Source of the DNA: an uncultured Bacteroidaceae bacterium
GTDB lineage: Bacteria; Bacteroidota; Bacteroidia; Bacteroidales; Bacteroidaceae
Reading direction: 5' to 3'
Length of the DNA: 64,000 bases
Assembly (NCBI GenBank): GCA_905234605.1
Contig: CAJOIE010000003.1
Coordinates: 124,001 to 188,000 of the forward strand
In this document: positions 51,208 through 58,671 of the stretch, one piece after another
Layout: each line of letters starts with the position of its first letter
Numbering within the stretch: position 1 is the stretch's first letter
Position numbers and translations under genes: made by a program
The notes under the pieces: model-generated
Told to the model about the DNA's origin: nothing
The model's database searches: none
Seen by the model: only the letters and a program-made list of their open reading frames with translations

Positions 51208-51708
51208 ATGAGCGACAACAACAACCATCCTCTCGGACAGGCCCCATGGCTCCACGTGGTGCTGTCCACGGGCTTCGGCACAGGCTTCACGCCGGTGGCT
51301 CCGGGCACTGCCGGTGCCGCCGTGGCACTGCTCATGTGGTGGGGAGCCTACCACTGGCTCAGCCCCACGGCTCTCATGCTCGCAACCGCGGGAGCCATCG
51401 TCGTGACCACCGCCGTGGGCGTGTGGACGGCCAGCGTGATGGAGCACTACTGGGGCCACGACTCACGCACGGTCAACATCGACGAGTTCGTGGGCACATG
51501 GATACCTCTCCTGGCCGCCCCTGCCGGCGACGACACGTGGTGGCTGGCACTGCTGGGCTTTGCCCTCTTCCGCATCATCGACATGTGGAAGCCGCTCGGC
51601 TGCCGCCGGCTCGACCGCATGCCAGGCGGCTGGGGCGTGATGCTCGACGACGTGTTGGCCGGCACCTACGCGCTACTCATCGTGGTGGCCGTGCGCCAGT
51701 TCATCTGA
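51208..51708 (+). CDS. pgpA: Phosphatidylglycerophosphatase A
   Basis: Dephosphorylates PGP to phosphatidylglycerol at the inner membrane. The 166-residue protein has the PgpA start (TGFGTGFTPVAPGTAGAAVAL), the metal-binding NIDEFVGTWIPLLAAP, FRIIDMWKPLGCRRLDRMPGGWGVMLDDVLAG (cited as residues 122-153, the conserved D-D-V-x-A-G end) and three or four hydrophobic helices. ATG 51208 is the only start near the N-terminus. The -7 element sits immediately before it, suggesting a leaderless or nearly leaderless mRNA. First gene of a plus-strand run to the DUF4861 gene. Confidence 0.93.
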   Translation: MSDNNNHPLGQAPWLHVVLSTGFGTGFTPVAPGTAGAAVALLMWWGAYHWLSPTALMLATAGAIVVTTAVGVWTASVMEHYWGHDSRTVNIDEFVGTWIPLLAAPAGDDTWWLALLGFALFRIIDMWKPLGCRRLDRMPGGWGVMLDDVLAGTYALLIVVAVRQFI

Positions 51709-51752
51709 ACATGCCCGTCACCTTACATCTACCCTACAACAACACACCCGAC

Positions 51753-52382
51753 ATGAAAGCACAACTCATTGCACTACTCGCCATCTGCGGCATCGCATGC
51801 TCATGCAAGCACAACCCAACCCCAACAACCGATATGCAAGACATCTACTCCTTCAGCGTCCAGGACAAGCAGCAACAGGACGTGAGCCTCGACCGCTACA
51901 AAGGTCAGGTGCTGCTCGTGGTCAACACAGCCAGCCGTTGCGGTTTCACGCCACAGTACGAAGCCCTCGAAGCCATCTACGAGCGTCTGCACTCACGAGG
52001 CCTCGAGATACTCGACTTCCCCTGCAACCAGTTTGGCCAGCAGGCTCCCGAGAGCGACGCTGAGCTCACCGAGTTCTGCCAGCTCAACTACGGCACCAAG
52101 TTCCCGCAGTTCCGCAAGATAGATGTCAATGGCGACCAGGCCTCACCCCTCTTCCAGTGGCTCAAGGAGCAGTGCCCCTTCAAGGGTTTCGACGAAGGTC
52201 ACCCCCTCTCGGCCCTGCTCGACGAGATGCTCTCCAAGGCAGACCCCGACTATGCCGAGAGTGCCGACATCAAGTGGAACTTCACCAAGTTCCTCATCGA
52301 CCGCGAGGGCAACGTGGTGGCACGCTTTGAGCCCACACACGACATGGCCGACGTAGAGAGCCAGATTGAAGCCCTGCTCTGA
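51753..52382 (+). CDS. Glutathione peroxidase family protein (Cys type), lipoprotein
   Basis: A 209-residue peroxidase of the GPx fold, probably thioredoxin- rather than glutathione-dependent. The active-site cysteine is C63 in NTASRCGFTPQY, with partner residues Q98-type in FPCNQFGQQ and W in KWNFTKF; a second cysteine, C91, sits where Cys-type family members have a resolving Cys. The N-terminus is a lipoprotein-like signal (LLAICGIACSC), so the enzyme may protect the periplasm from peroxides. The frame is open far upstream; ATG 51753 is chosen because it starts this signal. It follows pgpA by 44 bp and precedes the DUF4250 gene by 3 bp. Confidence 0.9.
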   Translation: MKAQLIALLAICGIACSCKHNPTPTTDMQDIYSFSVQDKQQQDVSLDRYKGQVLLVVNTASRCGFTPQYEALEAIYERLHSRGLEILDFPCNQFGQQAPESDAELTEFCQLNYGTKFPQFRKIDVNGDQASPLFQWLKEQCPFKGFDEGHPLSALLDEMLSKADPDYAESADIKWNFTKFLIDREGNVVARFEPTHDMADVESQIEALL

Positions 52383-52385
52383 GCC

Positions 52386-52586
52386 ATGGACCATCTGCCC
52401 TCAGACCCCGCCATGCTGGTGTCCAGCATCAACATGCTCCTGCGCGATGAGGAGTTCGACACACTCGACAGCCTCTGCGCATGCTTCGACCTCGAACCCG
52501 CCGAGCTGCATGCACGGCTGCTCGGCGAGGGCTACGTCTACAGCCCCGAGCAACGCCAGTTCCGCCCCTCCGGCTACGACGCCTGA
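52386..52586 (+). CDS. DUF4250-domain protein
   Basis: A 66-residue protein matching DUF4250: it starts MDHLPSDPAMLVSSINMLLRDE and continues with a D-S-L-x-x-x-x-D-L-x-x-x-E-L helix pair and the end GYVYSPEQRQF. The family is small and cytoplasmic with unknown function. It lies between the peroxidase gene (3-bp gap) and an 81-residue unknown, whose start overlaps its stop (TGATG), so the three are translationally coupled. Confidence 0.82.
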   Translation: MDHLPSDPAMLVSSINMLLRDEEFDTLDSLCACFDLEPAELHARLLGEGYVYSPEQRQFRPSGYDA

Positions 52587-52831
52587 TGACAGACCGCGAC
52601 AGCATCGAGACAGCCTACGCCTTCCTCCACCAGAAGCGCAACGTCTACATCCACTCGCCCTACGCCTGGCAGCGCGACGACATCGAGATGGCCATCGCCT
52701 CCTATGCCGACAGCATGAGCCCTGAGCTCTATGCCGCACTGGCTCACGGGCGTGCTGGCTATCTGCGCGACCACACCACGTTTGAAGCCGACATCACTCA
52801 TGCCGTGACAACCCTCGAGGCATTGCTCTGA
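52586..52831 (+). CDS. Small helical protein, 81 residues, unknown
   Basis: A soluble 81-residue protein whose start overlaps the DUF4250 stop. It is mainly helical, with the sequence features QKRNVYIHSPYAWQRDDIEMAIASY and a short C-terminal helix (DITHAVTTLEALL). No recognised family. The tight coupling on both sides (overlap in front, 2-bp gap to the PL26-like gene frame, or 46 bp to its preferred start) marks it as a genuine gene. Confidence 0.65.
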   Translation: MTDRDSIETAYAFLHQKRNVYIHSPYAWQRDDIEMAIASYADSMSPELYAALAHGRAGYLRDHTTFEADITHAVTTLEALL

Positions 52832-52877
52832 CATGCCACCACGCCCCACCCCCACCGCACTCTCCACCCGCCACAAC

Positions 52878-55586
52878 ATGCGCCACCTATCAGCCCTGAA
52901 ACCGTATGCACGCGGCATCGTCTGCCTTGCCATAGTGCTCATGCACGCAGCAGCCTACGCTGCCACCGCCGACACGCCCGCCGAGGCCACGCTCCACTGG
53001 ATTGGTCAGGTGCCATCGCAGCCACGCCCCGTGAGCTTTGGCATCCCCTTCAGCAAAGGCGAGATGAAGCCCACCGACGCCTTCACCCTCACCACGCCCT
53101 CAGGCCAGACCCTCGCTGCCGACTTCTGGCCCACGGCCTACTGGCCCGACGGCAGCGTGAAGTGGGGCGGCTTTGCCGCCGTGGTGCCAGGAGGCACAGA
53201 GCGCGTGGTCTTCGCCAAGAGTCAGGCCAGACGCCGCAAGAACGCCGCCGCCACAGCCGCCGCAAGCGGCATCAGTGTGCAGGAGACGGCCTCGCAGATA
53301 CAGGTCACGGCAGCAGCCTTCGCCGCCTATATCCCCAAGAGCGGCACGGCCATCGTGGACAGCCTCGTGCTCGACGGCACACGTGTGGCCGGACGCGGCA
53401 GCCTCGTGTGCACCATGCAGGACCGCCCCTACGACGAAGGCATAGGCAGCATACGCTTCAGCAGCTACACATCCGTCATAGACCACGTGGCAGTGGAGCG
53501 TGCCGGCAACGTGCGCGCCGTGGTCAGGCTCGACGGCAGCTACAGGCCAGCCGATGCGCAGACACAGGCCTCGGCCTGCACGCTGCCCTTCACCGTGCGT
53601 CTCTACTTCTACGCCGGCACCGAGCAGGTGCGCATGGTGCACACCTTTATATATAATGGCGACGAGCACACCGACTTCATCCGCTCCCTCGGCGTGCGCT
53701 TCGAGGTGCCCATGCGCGAGCAGGCCTACAACCGCCATGTGGCTTTTGCCACACAGGACGGAGGCGTCTGGACAGAGAGCGTGCAGCCGCTCAACGGGCG
53801 CCGCGTGCTGGCCGACGGCCGTGGCGGCGGCAGCCTCGCACAGGGGCAGCCGCAGCTGCCGGCCCTGCCCGAGGAGATGCAGGTGGCAGGACAGCGTGTG
53901 CCAGAGCCTTCGGCCTTCGACGAGAAAGGACAGGCACTGCTGCACCACTGGGCCCGCTGGAACACCTTCCGCCTCACACAGCTCTCCGACCAGGGCTATG
54001 CCATCCAGAAGCGCGCCCACGCCAACAATATGTGGATTGGCACGCACACAGGGCAGCGCGCCGACGGCTATGCCTTTGCCGGCGACGTGAGCGGAGGCCT
54101 CGGCATCAGCGTCAAGGACTTCTGGGAGAGCTACCCTGCCGCGCTGCAAGTGGACAGTGCCACACACGCCGTGGCATGCCTCACGGCATGGCTCTGGGCA
54201 CCGGAGGGCGGAGCCATGGATCTGCGCCACTACGACAATGTCGCCCACGACCTCAACGCCTCCTACGAGGATGTGCAGCAGGGCATGTCCACGCCCCGCG
54301 GCGTGGCACGCACGTCGGTGCTCACGCTATGCCCTGAGCGTGCCTACCCCGGCAAGGCAGCCATCGCCACGAGGGCACGTCAGTTCGCGCAGGACGCCCC
54401 GCTGGTGTGCACGCCCGACTACCTGCACTCGCGCCGCGCCTTCGGCGTATGGAGCCTGCCCGACCGCAGCACCCCGCGCCGCGCACGTGTGGAGGACCAG
54501 CTGGCGGCCTACCTCGACTTCTACGTCAAGGCCGTGGACGAGCGCCGCTGGTATGGTTTCTGGAACTACGGCGACTTCATGCACGGCTACGACCCCGTGC
54601 GCCATGAGTGGAAATACGATGTTGGCGGCTTTGCATGGGACAACACCGAGCTGGGCAGCATCTCGTGGCTGTGGTACTCGTTCCTCCGCACCGCACGCCC
54701 CGATGTGTGGCGCATGGCTGAGGCCATGACGCGCCACTGCATGGAAGTAGACGTGTACCATCTTGGCCCCTTCGCCGGACTGGGTTCGCGCCACAACGTC
54801 AGCCACTGGGGCTGCGGAGCCAAGGAGGCACGCATCTCGCAGGCCGCCTGGAACCGTTTCTACTACTACCTCACCACCGACGAGCGCACAGGCGACCTGA
54901 TGACCGCCGTGCGCGATGCCGACCAGATGCTCTACACCATCGACCCTATGCGCCTGGCCCTGCCGCGCGAGCAGTATCCGTGCACCGCACCGGCACGCCT
55001 GCGCATCGGTCCCGACTGGGTGGCCTATGCCGGCAACTGGATGACAGAGTATGAGCGCACACGCGACGTGAAGTATCTTCGCAAGATAGAGGCCGGCATG
55101 AAGAGCATAGCAGCCCTGCCGCACGGCATGTTCACGGGGCCAGGCGTGCTGGGCTACGATCCTGCCACGGGCATTCTCTCCTACGAGGGCGACACCAGCA
55201 TCGTGTCGACCAACCACCTGAAGCTCATCATGGGCGGCTTCGAGCTGATGCACGAGCTGCTCGACATGGTGCCCGACAGGAAGTTCGCCGCCTGCTATCT
55301 CGAACACAATGCGCGCTACCACAAGGTGACACGCAACCGCTTCCGCATCAGCCGCCTGAAGGCTTACGGAGCGGCCATGCTCCACGACAAGGCTCTCGCC
55401 GACGAGGCGTGGACCGACATGTGGCGCTACAGCGGACCCGAGCAGCACTACCGCTTCGACCCACGCCAGCTCGTGCCGCCCGAGGTGCCACAGCCACTCA
55501 CCGAGAGTCCCGAGACCACCACCAACGACTGTGCCCTCTGGAGCCTCGATGCCATCTATCTGCAAGAAGTGATACCACAGGACTAA
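52878..55586 (+). CDS. Rhamnogalacturonan exolyase-like protein (PL26/YetA-type)
   Basis: A 902-residue secreted protein. A signal peptide (GIVCLAIVLMHAAAYA) is followed by the two beta domains of the YetA/PcRGLX type: PVSFGIPFSKGEMKP near the start, WPTAYWPDGSVKWGGFAAVVP, and then a large catalytic (alpha/alpha)6-barrel with GFWNYGDFMHGYDPVRHEWKYDVGGFAWDNTE (cited by position, about 566-597), a hallmark of the PL26 rhamnogalacturonan exolyases. It would release disaccharides from RG-I. The frame is open from 52833; ATG 52878 is chosen because it begins the signal peptide. The GH105 enzyme at 37.6 kb would act on its products. Confidence 0.85.
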   Translation: MRHLSALKPYARGIVCLAIVLMHAAAYAATADTPAEATLHWIGQVPSQPRPVSFGIPFSKGEMKPTDAFTLTTPSGQTLAADFWPTAYWPDGSVKWGGFAAVVPGGTERVVFAKSQARRRKNAAATAAASGISVQETASQIQVTAAAFAAYIPKSGTAIVDSLVLDGTRVAGRGSLVCTMQDRPYDEGIGSIRFSSYTSVIDHVAVERAGNVRAVVRLDGSYRPADAQTQASACTLPFTVRLYFYAGTEQVRMVHTFIYNGDEHTDFIRSLGVRFEVPMREQAYNRHVAFATQDGGVWTESVQPLNGRRVLADGRGGGSLAQGQPQLPALPEEMQVAGQRVPEPSAFDEKGQALLHHWARWNTFRLTQLSDQGYAIQKRAHANNMWIGTHTGQRADGYAFAGDVSGGLGISVKDFWESYPAALQVDSATHAVACLTAWLWAPEGGAMDLRHYDNVAHDLNASYEDVQQGMSTPRGVARTSVLTLCPERAYPGKAAIATRARQFAQDAPLVCTPDYLHSRRAFGVWSLPDRSTPRRARVEDQLAAYLDFYVKAVDERRWYGFWNYGDFMHGYDPVRHEWKYDVGGFAWDNTELGSISWLWYSFLRTARPDVWRMAEAMTRHCMEVDVYHLGPFAGLGSRHNVSHWGCGAKEARISQAAWNRFYYYLTTDERTGDLMTAVRDADQMLYTIDPMRLALPREQYPCTAPARLRIGPDWVAYAGNWMTEYERTRDVKYLRKIEAGMKSIAALPHGMFTGPGVLGYDPATGILSYEGDTSIVSTNHLKLIMGGFELMHELLDMVPDRKFAACYLEHNARYHKVTRNRFRISRLKAYGAAMLHDKALADEAWTDMWRYSGPEQHYRFDPRQLVPPEVPQPLTESPETTTNDCALWSLDAIYLQEVIPQD

Positions 55587-55600
55587 ACCTACACGCACAC

Positions 55601-56860
55601 ATGCCCACACGCCACACCATGCTTCACCTGCTCGGCCTCGCGGCAGCCCTCACGCTCGCGAGCTGCACCGGCAGCGACGATGCCATTCACGTCTGTGTCA
55701 GCAACCCTTCTGGCACCGACCGCACCGACGTGCCCGTCGTCATCAACCTCCACGAAGTCCTCGGCCGGCGTGCCGCTGAAGTGATGTCGGCAACAGTCAC
55801 AGCCTCAGCCAGTGCAGGGAGTGCAGCGGGAGAGCCTATCCCCTCACAGCTCGACGACCTCGACGGCGACCTCGTGCCCGACGAGCTGGCTTTCGTGGCC
55901 GACATCCCTGCCGGCACCACGGCACAGTTCAGCATAGCCTTCTCCGCCACCCAGCAGCAACAGCATTTTGCCCCGCGCACCGACGCCTTCATGAAGGTGT
56001 GGGACCGCAAGTACCGCTATCCACGCATCAACAGCATAGAGTACACCGGCGACAATGCCCCCCTTGCCACCTACGATGCCATCTACGGCCACGGCGCGCA
56101 GTGGGAGTCGGAGCTTGTGGGCTTCCGGGTCTACATGGACAACCGCCAGAGCATCGACATCTACGGCAAACCCACGCCGCAGCTCGTGCTCGACAGCACC
56201 AACTTCTACTCCACACGCGAGCACATGGCCGCCGGCCTGGGCTGCGACATACTCTTTGCCGGCCCCAGCGTGGGCGCAGGCTCCTTCCGCGGATACGTCG
56301 ATGGCGAGCCCACCTATGTGGACTCGGTCAGCGCACGCGGACAGCGCGTAGTGGCATCAGGCCCCGTGCGTGCCATTGTCGAGGTGACCGACCGCAACTG
56401 GGTCTACGCCGGCACCGTGCTACAGATGCGCCAGCGCTACACCATCTACGCCGGACATCGCGACGTGGAGGTGAGCATCGACCTGCGCGGCGACGGAGCC
56501 GAGGAAGCACTCTTCTGCACCGGCGTGCAGAAGATAGAGATGCAGAACCAGGGCTTCATCGACGCCGAGGCAGGTCTGGTGGGCTCGTGGGGCCTCAACG
56601 TTCCCGACAAGGCTGCCCCCGACCTCGTGGAGGGCGTGGGGCTGGGTGTCTGCGTCGACACGGCCTACCTCGCCGCCACCAAGGAGGATGCCTACAACTA
56701 CCTCACCATAGTGACTCCGCGCAACGGCAGCATACGCTACCGCCTGGCCATCTGCGCACTCATGGAGAAGGGTGGCTTTGCCGACGCCGGCAGCTGGTTC
56801 CAGTGGCTCCGCCGGTGGCAGCGTGAACAGGCCGAGCCATGCACGGTGAGCATCAGGTGA
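55601..56860 (+). CDS. DUF4861-family lipoprotein linked to rhamnogalacturonan breakdown
   Basis: A 419-residue protein with a lipoprotein signal (ALTLASC, Cys 22) and a DUF4861 core: VCVSNPSGTDRTDVPVVINL, VWDRKYRYPRINSIEYTGDN, GHGAQWESELVGFRVYMDN and the final SIRYRLAICALMEKGG. The family is found beside pectin and rhamnogalacturonan lyases in Bacteroidetes, and this gene is 14 bp after a PL26-like gene, which fits. The biochemical function has not been shown to my knowledge. No SusC/SusD pair is nearby. Confidence 0.82.
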   Translation: MPTRHTMLHLLGLAAALTLASCTGSDDAIHVCVSNPSGTDRTDVPVVINLHEVLGRRAAEVMSATVTASASAGSAAGEPIPSQLDDLDGDLVPDELAFVADIPAGTTAQFSIAFSATQQQQHFAPRTDAFMKVWDRKYRYPRINSIEYTGDNAPLATYDAIYGHGAQWESELVGFRVYMDNRQSIDIYGKPTPQLVLDSTNFYSTREHMAAGLGCDILFAGPSVGAGSFRGYVDGEPTYVDSVSARGQRVVASGPVRAIVEVTDRNWVYAGTVLQMRQRYTIYAGHRDVEVSIDLRGDGAEEALFCTGVQKIEMQNQGFIDAEAGLVGSWGLNVPDKAAPDLVEGVGLGVCVDTAYLAATKEDAYNYLTIVTPRNGSIRYRLAICALMEKGGFADAGSWFQWLRRWQREQAEPCTVSIR

Positions 56861-56917
56861 GCACGCTCTTCTGACCGCCACTATACACACACTCACCCGC
56901 ACGCCACGCGGGGTGAA

Positions 56918-56960
56918 GCCCATCACCCTGCACCCTCAGGCCCATCACCCTGCACCCTCA
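56918..56960. repeat. Tandem 21-bp repeat with CACCCTGCACCC core
   Basis: Two exact 21-bp copies (56918-56938 and 56940-56960) containing CATCACCCTGCACCCTCA, separated by one G: the same geometry (21 bp, 1-bp spacer) as the repeat at 34638-34680. Confidence 0.85.
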
Positions 56961-56962
56961 AC

Positions 56963-57010
56963 ACAAAAGACCCTGCACCCTCACGCAAAAGAGGGTGCAG
57001 GGTCTTTTGT
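56963..57010. terminator. 20-bp perfect-stem terminator, bidirectional
   Basis: ACAAAAGACCCTGCACCCTC (56963-56982) pairs perfectly with 56991-57010, loop of 8. It lies between the converging DUF4861 and outer-membrane protein genes, with T-rich tails on both strands, and is built from the repeat core. Confidence 0.88.
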
Positions 57011-57046
57011 CATGTCCCGCAGGGAGTCTGGTCTACGCCTGCTGCC

Positions 57047-57547
57047 TCAGAGGCGGAAGGCTATGCCTATGCTCATGTTGCAGCGGTCGTAGTCGTTGAC
57101 GTACTGGTACTTGAGCTCATACATGGCAGCTATGCCCGGCGTGATGTCATACTGCAAGCCGGCACCGAGGTTGAGGCCGAAGCGACCCTTGTCGCCAAAG
57201 CTGTCATTGGTCCAGTGGCGGTGCATGAAGGTGCCGCCCACGATGGGATAGATGCTCAACCCGTACTTCATCGGGATGACATAGTGGAAGTTAGCATTCA
57301 GGTCCCAGTCAATGATGTGCTTGGCCTCAAGATAGTAGCCGAAGGAAGCCTCGAAGCGGAAAGCCGGGGTGAAGTAGTACTGCACCTTGGGGCCTAAGCC
57401 CAGATTGGTCTGGCCCGAGCCTGCGCCCATGTTGATATTGAGCCCCAGACCCCAGTCGCCTGCTGCCGGACGCTCGTCGTAGTACTCCTGGGCCGACATG
57501 CCGACAGCCACGAGAGCCATGCAGAGAGATAGGATAAGTTTTTTCAT
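57047..57547 (-). CDS. OmpX/Ail-like outer-membrane beta-barrel protein
   Basis: A 166-residue outer-membrane protein. A signal peptide (MKKLILSLCMALVAVGMSAQ) is followed by about eight amphipathic strands (WGLGLNINMG, LGLGPKVQYYF, FRFEASFGYYL and others) and the last residue is L after SIGIAFR, a standard barrel end. This looks like the porin-family outer-membrane protein beta-barrel domain common in Bacteroidetes. Ligand or function unknown. A TATCTTTG promoter lies 41 bp upstream. Confidence 0.82.
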   Translation of the reverse strand: MKKLILSLCMALVAVGMSAQEYYDERPAAGDWGLGLNINMGAGSGQTNLGLGPKVQYYFTPAFRFEASFGYYLEAKHIIDWDLNANFHYVIPMKYGLSIYPIVGGTFMHRHWTNDSFGDKGRFGLNLGAGLQYDITPGIAAMYELKYQYVNDYDRCNMSIGIAFRL

Positions 57548-57588
57548 CGTGTTAATGGTTTATGGTTATGAGTGTCGCTTCACGCGGG

Positions 57589-57596
57589 CAAAGATA
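57589..57596 (-). promoter_or_regulatory. -7 element for the OmpX-like gene
   Basis: Minus-strand TATCTTTG, 41 bp before the ATG. Confidence 0.6.
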
Positions 57597-57671
57597 GGCA
57601 AAAGAGCATTAACATGCTGCCACAGGCTAAAAAAGTAGGCACCCGAGGCGAAGCGTTCAGCCGCATCTTCT

Positions 57672-57679
57672 TATTTTTG
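57672..57679 (+). promoter_or_regulatory. -7 element for the tatAC operon
   Basis: TATTTTTG, 29 bp before the tatA ATG. It would drive the whole tatA, tatC, polyferredoxin, aldo/keto reductase run. Confidence 0.6.
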
Positions 57680-57708
57680 CCCTCACCACATCATCACTCC
57701 ACACACAC

Positions 57709-57897
57709 ATGTTAGGCACCCCTGAGATTATACTCATAGCCATAGTAGTGCTGCTGCTCTTCGGCGGCAAGAAGATACCCGAGCTCATGCACGGCCTGGG
57801 CCGCGGCGTGAAGAGCTTCAAGGACGGCATGAAGGACGACGGCACCACAGCCGCCACCACCGGCAAGCAACAGGCCAAGGAGGAGCAGGCAGGCTGA
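57709..57897 (+). CDS. tatA: Twin-arginine translocase subunit TatA
   Basis: A 62-residue single-helix protein that forms the Tat pore. It shows the TatA/E pattern: [25 protein letters not shown] (the G-x-K-x-P-E-L hinge) followed by an amphipathic helix and a charged tail. The next gene, tatC, begins in its stop codon (TGATGG). No tatB is present, so this is a minimal TatAC system. Confidence 0.93.
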   Translation: MLGTPEIILIAIVVLLLFGGKKIPELMHGLGRGVKSFKDGMKDDGTTAATTGKQQAKEEQAG

Positions 57898-58667
57898 TGG
57901 ACACGCCGATGTCCTTCTGGGACCACCTTGATGTGCTGCGTGCCACACTGCTGCGCATCCTGGCAGCCACCGTGGCGGCCGGCATCGCGGCGTTCTGCAT
58001 GAAGGATGCCCTGTTCACCCTCGTGCTGTGGCCATGCCATGCCGACTTCCCCACGTGGCAGCTCCTTGGCACAGAGCCGGCAGCCGTGCATCTGGTGAAC
58101 ACGGAGCTCACGGAGCAACTCATGCTCCACCTCAAGGTGTCGCTCGTGGCCGGCGTGACAGCGGCGTCGCCCTACATCGTCTGCGCACTGCTCGCCTTCG
58201 TGGCACCAGCCCTCTATGCACATGAGCGGCGCACAGCCTACAGCCTCGTGGCAGCAGCCTACGCGATGTTCGCCCTCGGAGCGGCAGTGAGCTACCTGCT
58301 GCTCTTCCCCCTCACGCTGCGCTTCCTGGCATCGTACAGCGTGAGCGATGCCATCGAGCCGCTGCTCTCCGTGTCGAGCTATGTGGACACACTCGCTGTG
58401 CTCACGCTGCTCCTCGGCACCATGTTCGAGCTCCCCGTGGCGGCCGTGCTGCTGGCCAGGGCTGGCCTGCTGCGCGCACCGTGGATGAGCCACTACCGCC
58501 GCCACGCCATAGTGGCCATACTCATCGTGGCCGCCGTGGTGACACCCACCGCCGACGCCATGACACTGGCCATAGTCGCGCTGCCCGTATGGCTGCTCTA
58601 CGAGGCGAGCATACTGCTCGTGCACCTCACGACACACGACACGGACAACACCCACACCCCATCATAA
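57897..58667 (+). CDS. tatC: Twin-arginine translocase subunit TatC
   Basis: A 256-residue inner-membrane protein with six helices that recognises twin-arginine signal peptides. The family start MSFWDHLDVLRATLLRI (the conserved FxxHLxxLR segment) and the FMLLSLLVAGVTAASPYI-type region with P-Y are present. It begins in the tatA stop and ends 4 bp before the polyferredoxin gene, so a single message probably encodes the translocase and two of its likely substrates. Confidence 0.93.
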   Translation: MDTPMSFWDHLDVLRATLLRILAATVAAGIAAFCMKDALFTLVLWPCHADFPTWQLLGTEPAAVHLVNTELTEQLMLHLKVSLVAGVTAASPYIVCALLAFVAPALYAHERRTAYSLVAAAYAMFALGAAVSYLLLFPLTLRFLASYSVSDAIEPLLSVSSYVDTLAVLTLLLGTMFELPVAAVLLARAGLLRAPWMSHYRRHAIVAILIVAAVVTPTADAMTLAIVALPVWLLYEASILLVHLTTHDTDNTHTPS

Positions 58668-58671
58668 CCAC

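Noticed and set aside
50235..51752. Upstream extension of the glutathione peroxidase frame (about 500 residues)
   Set aside because: It overlaps the 2-hydroxyacid dehydrogenase and pgpA genes and lacks any family features; the lipoprotein start at 51753 explains the gene.
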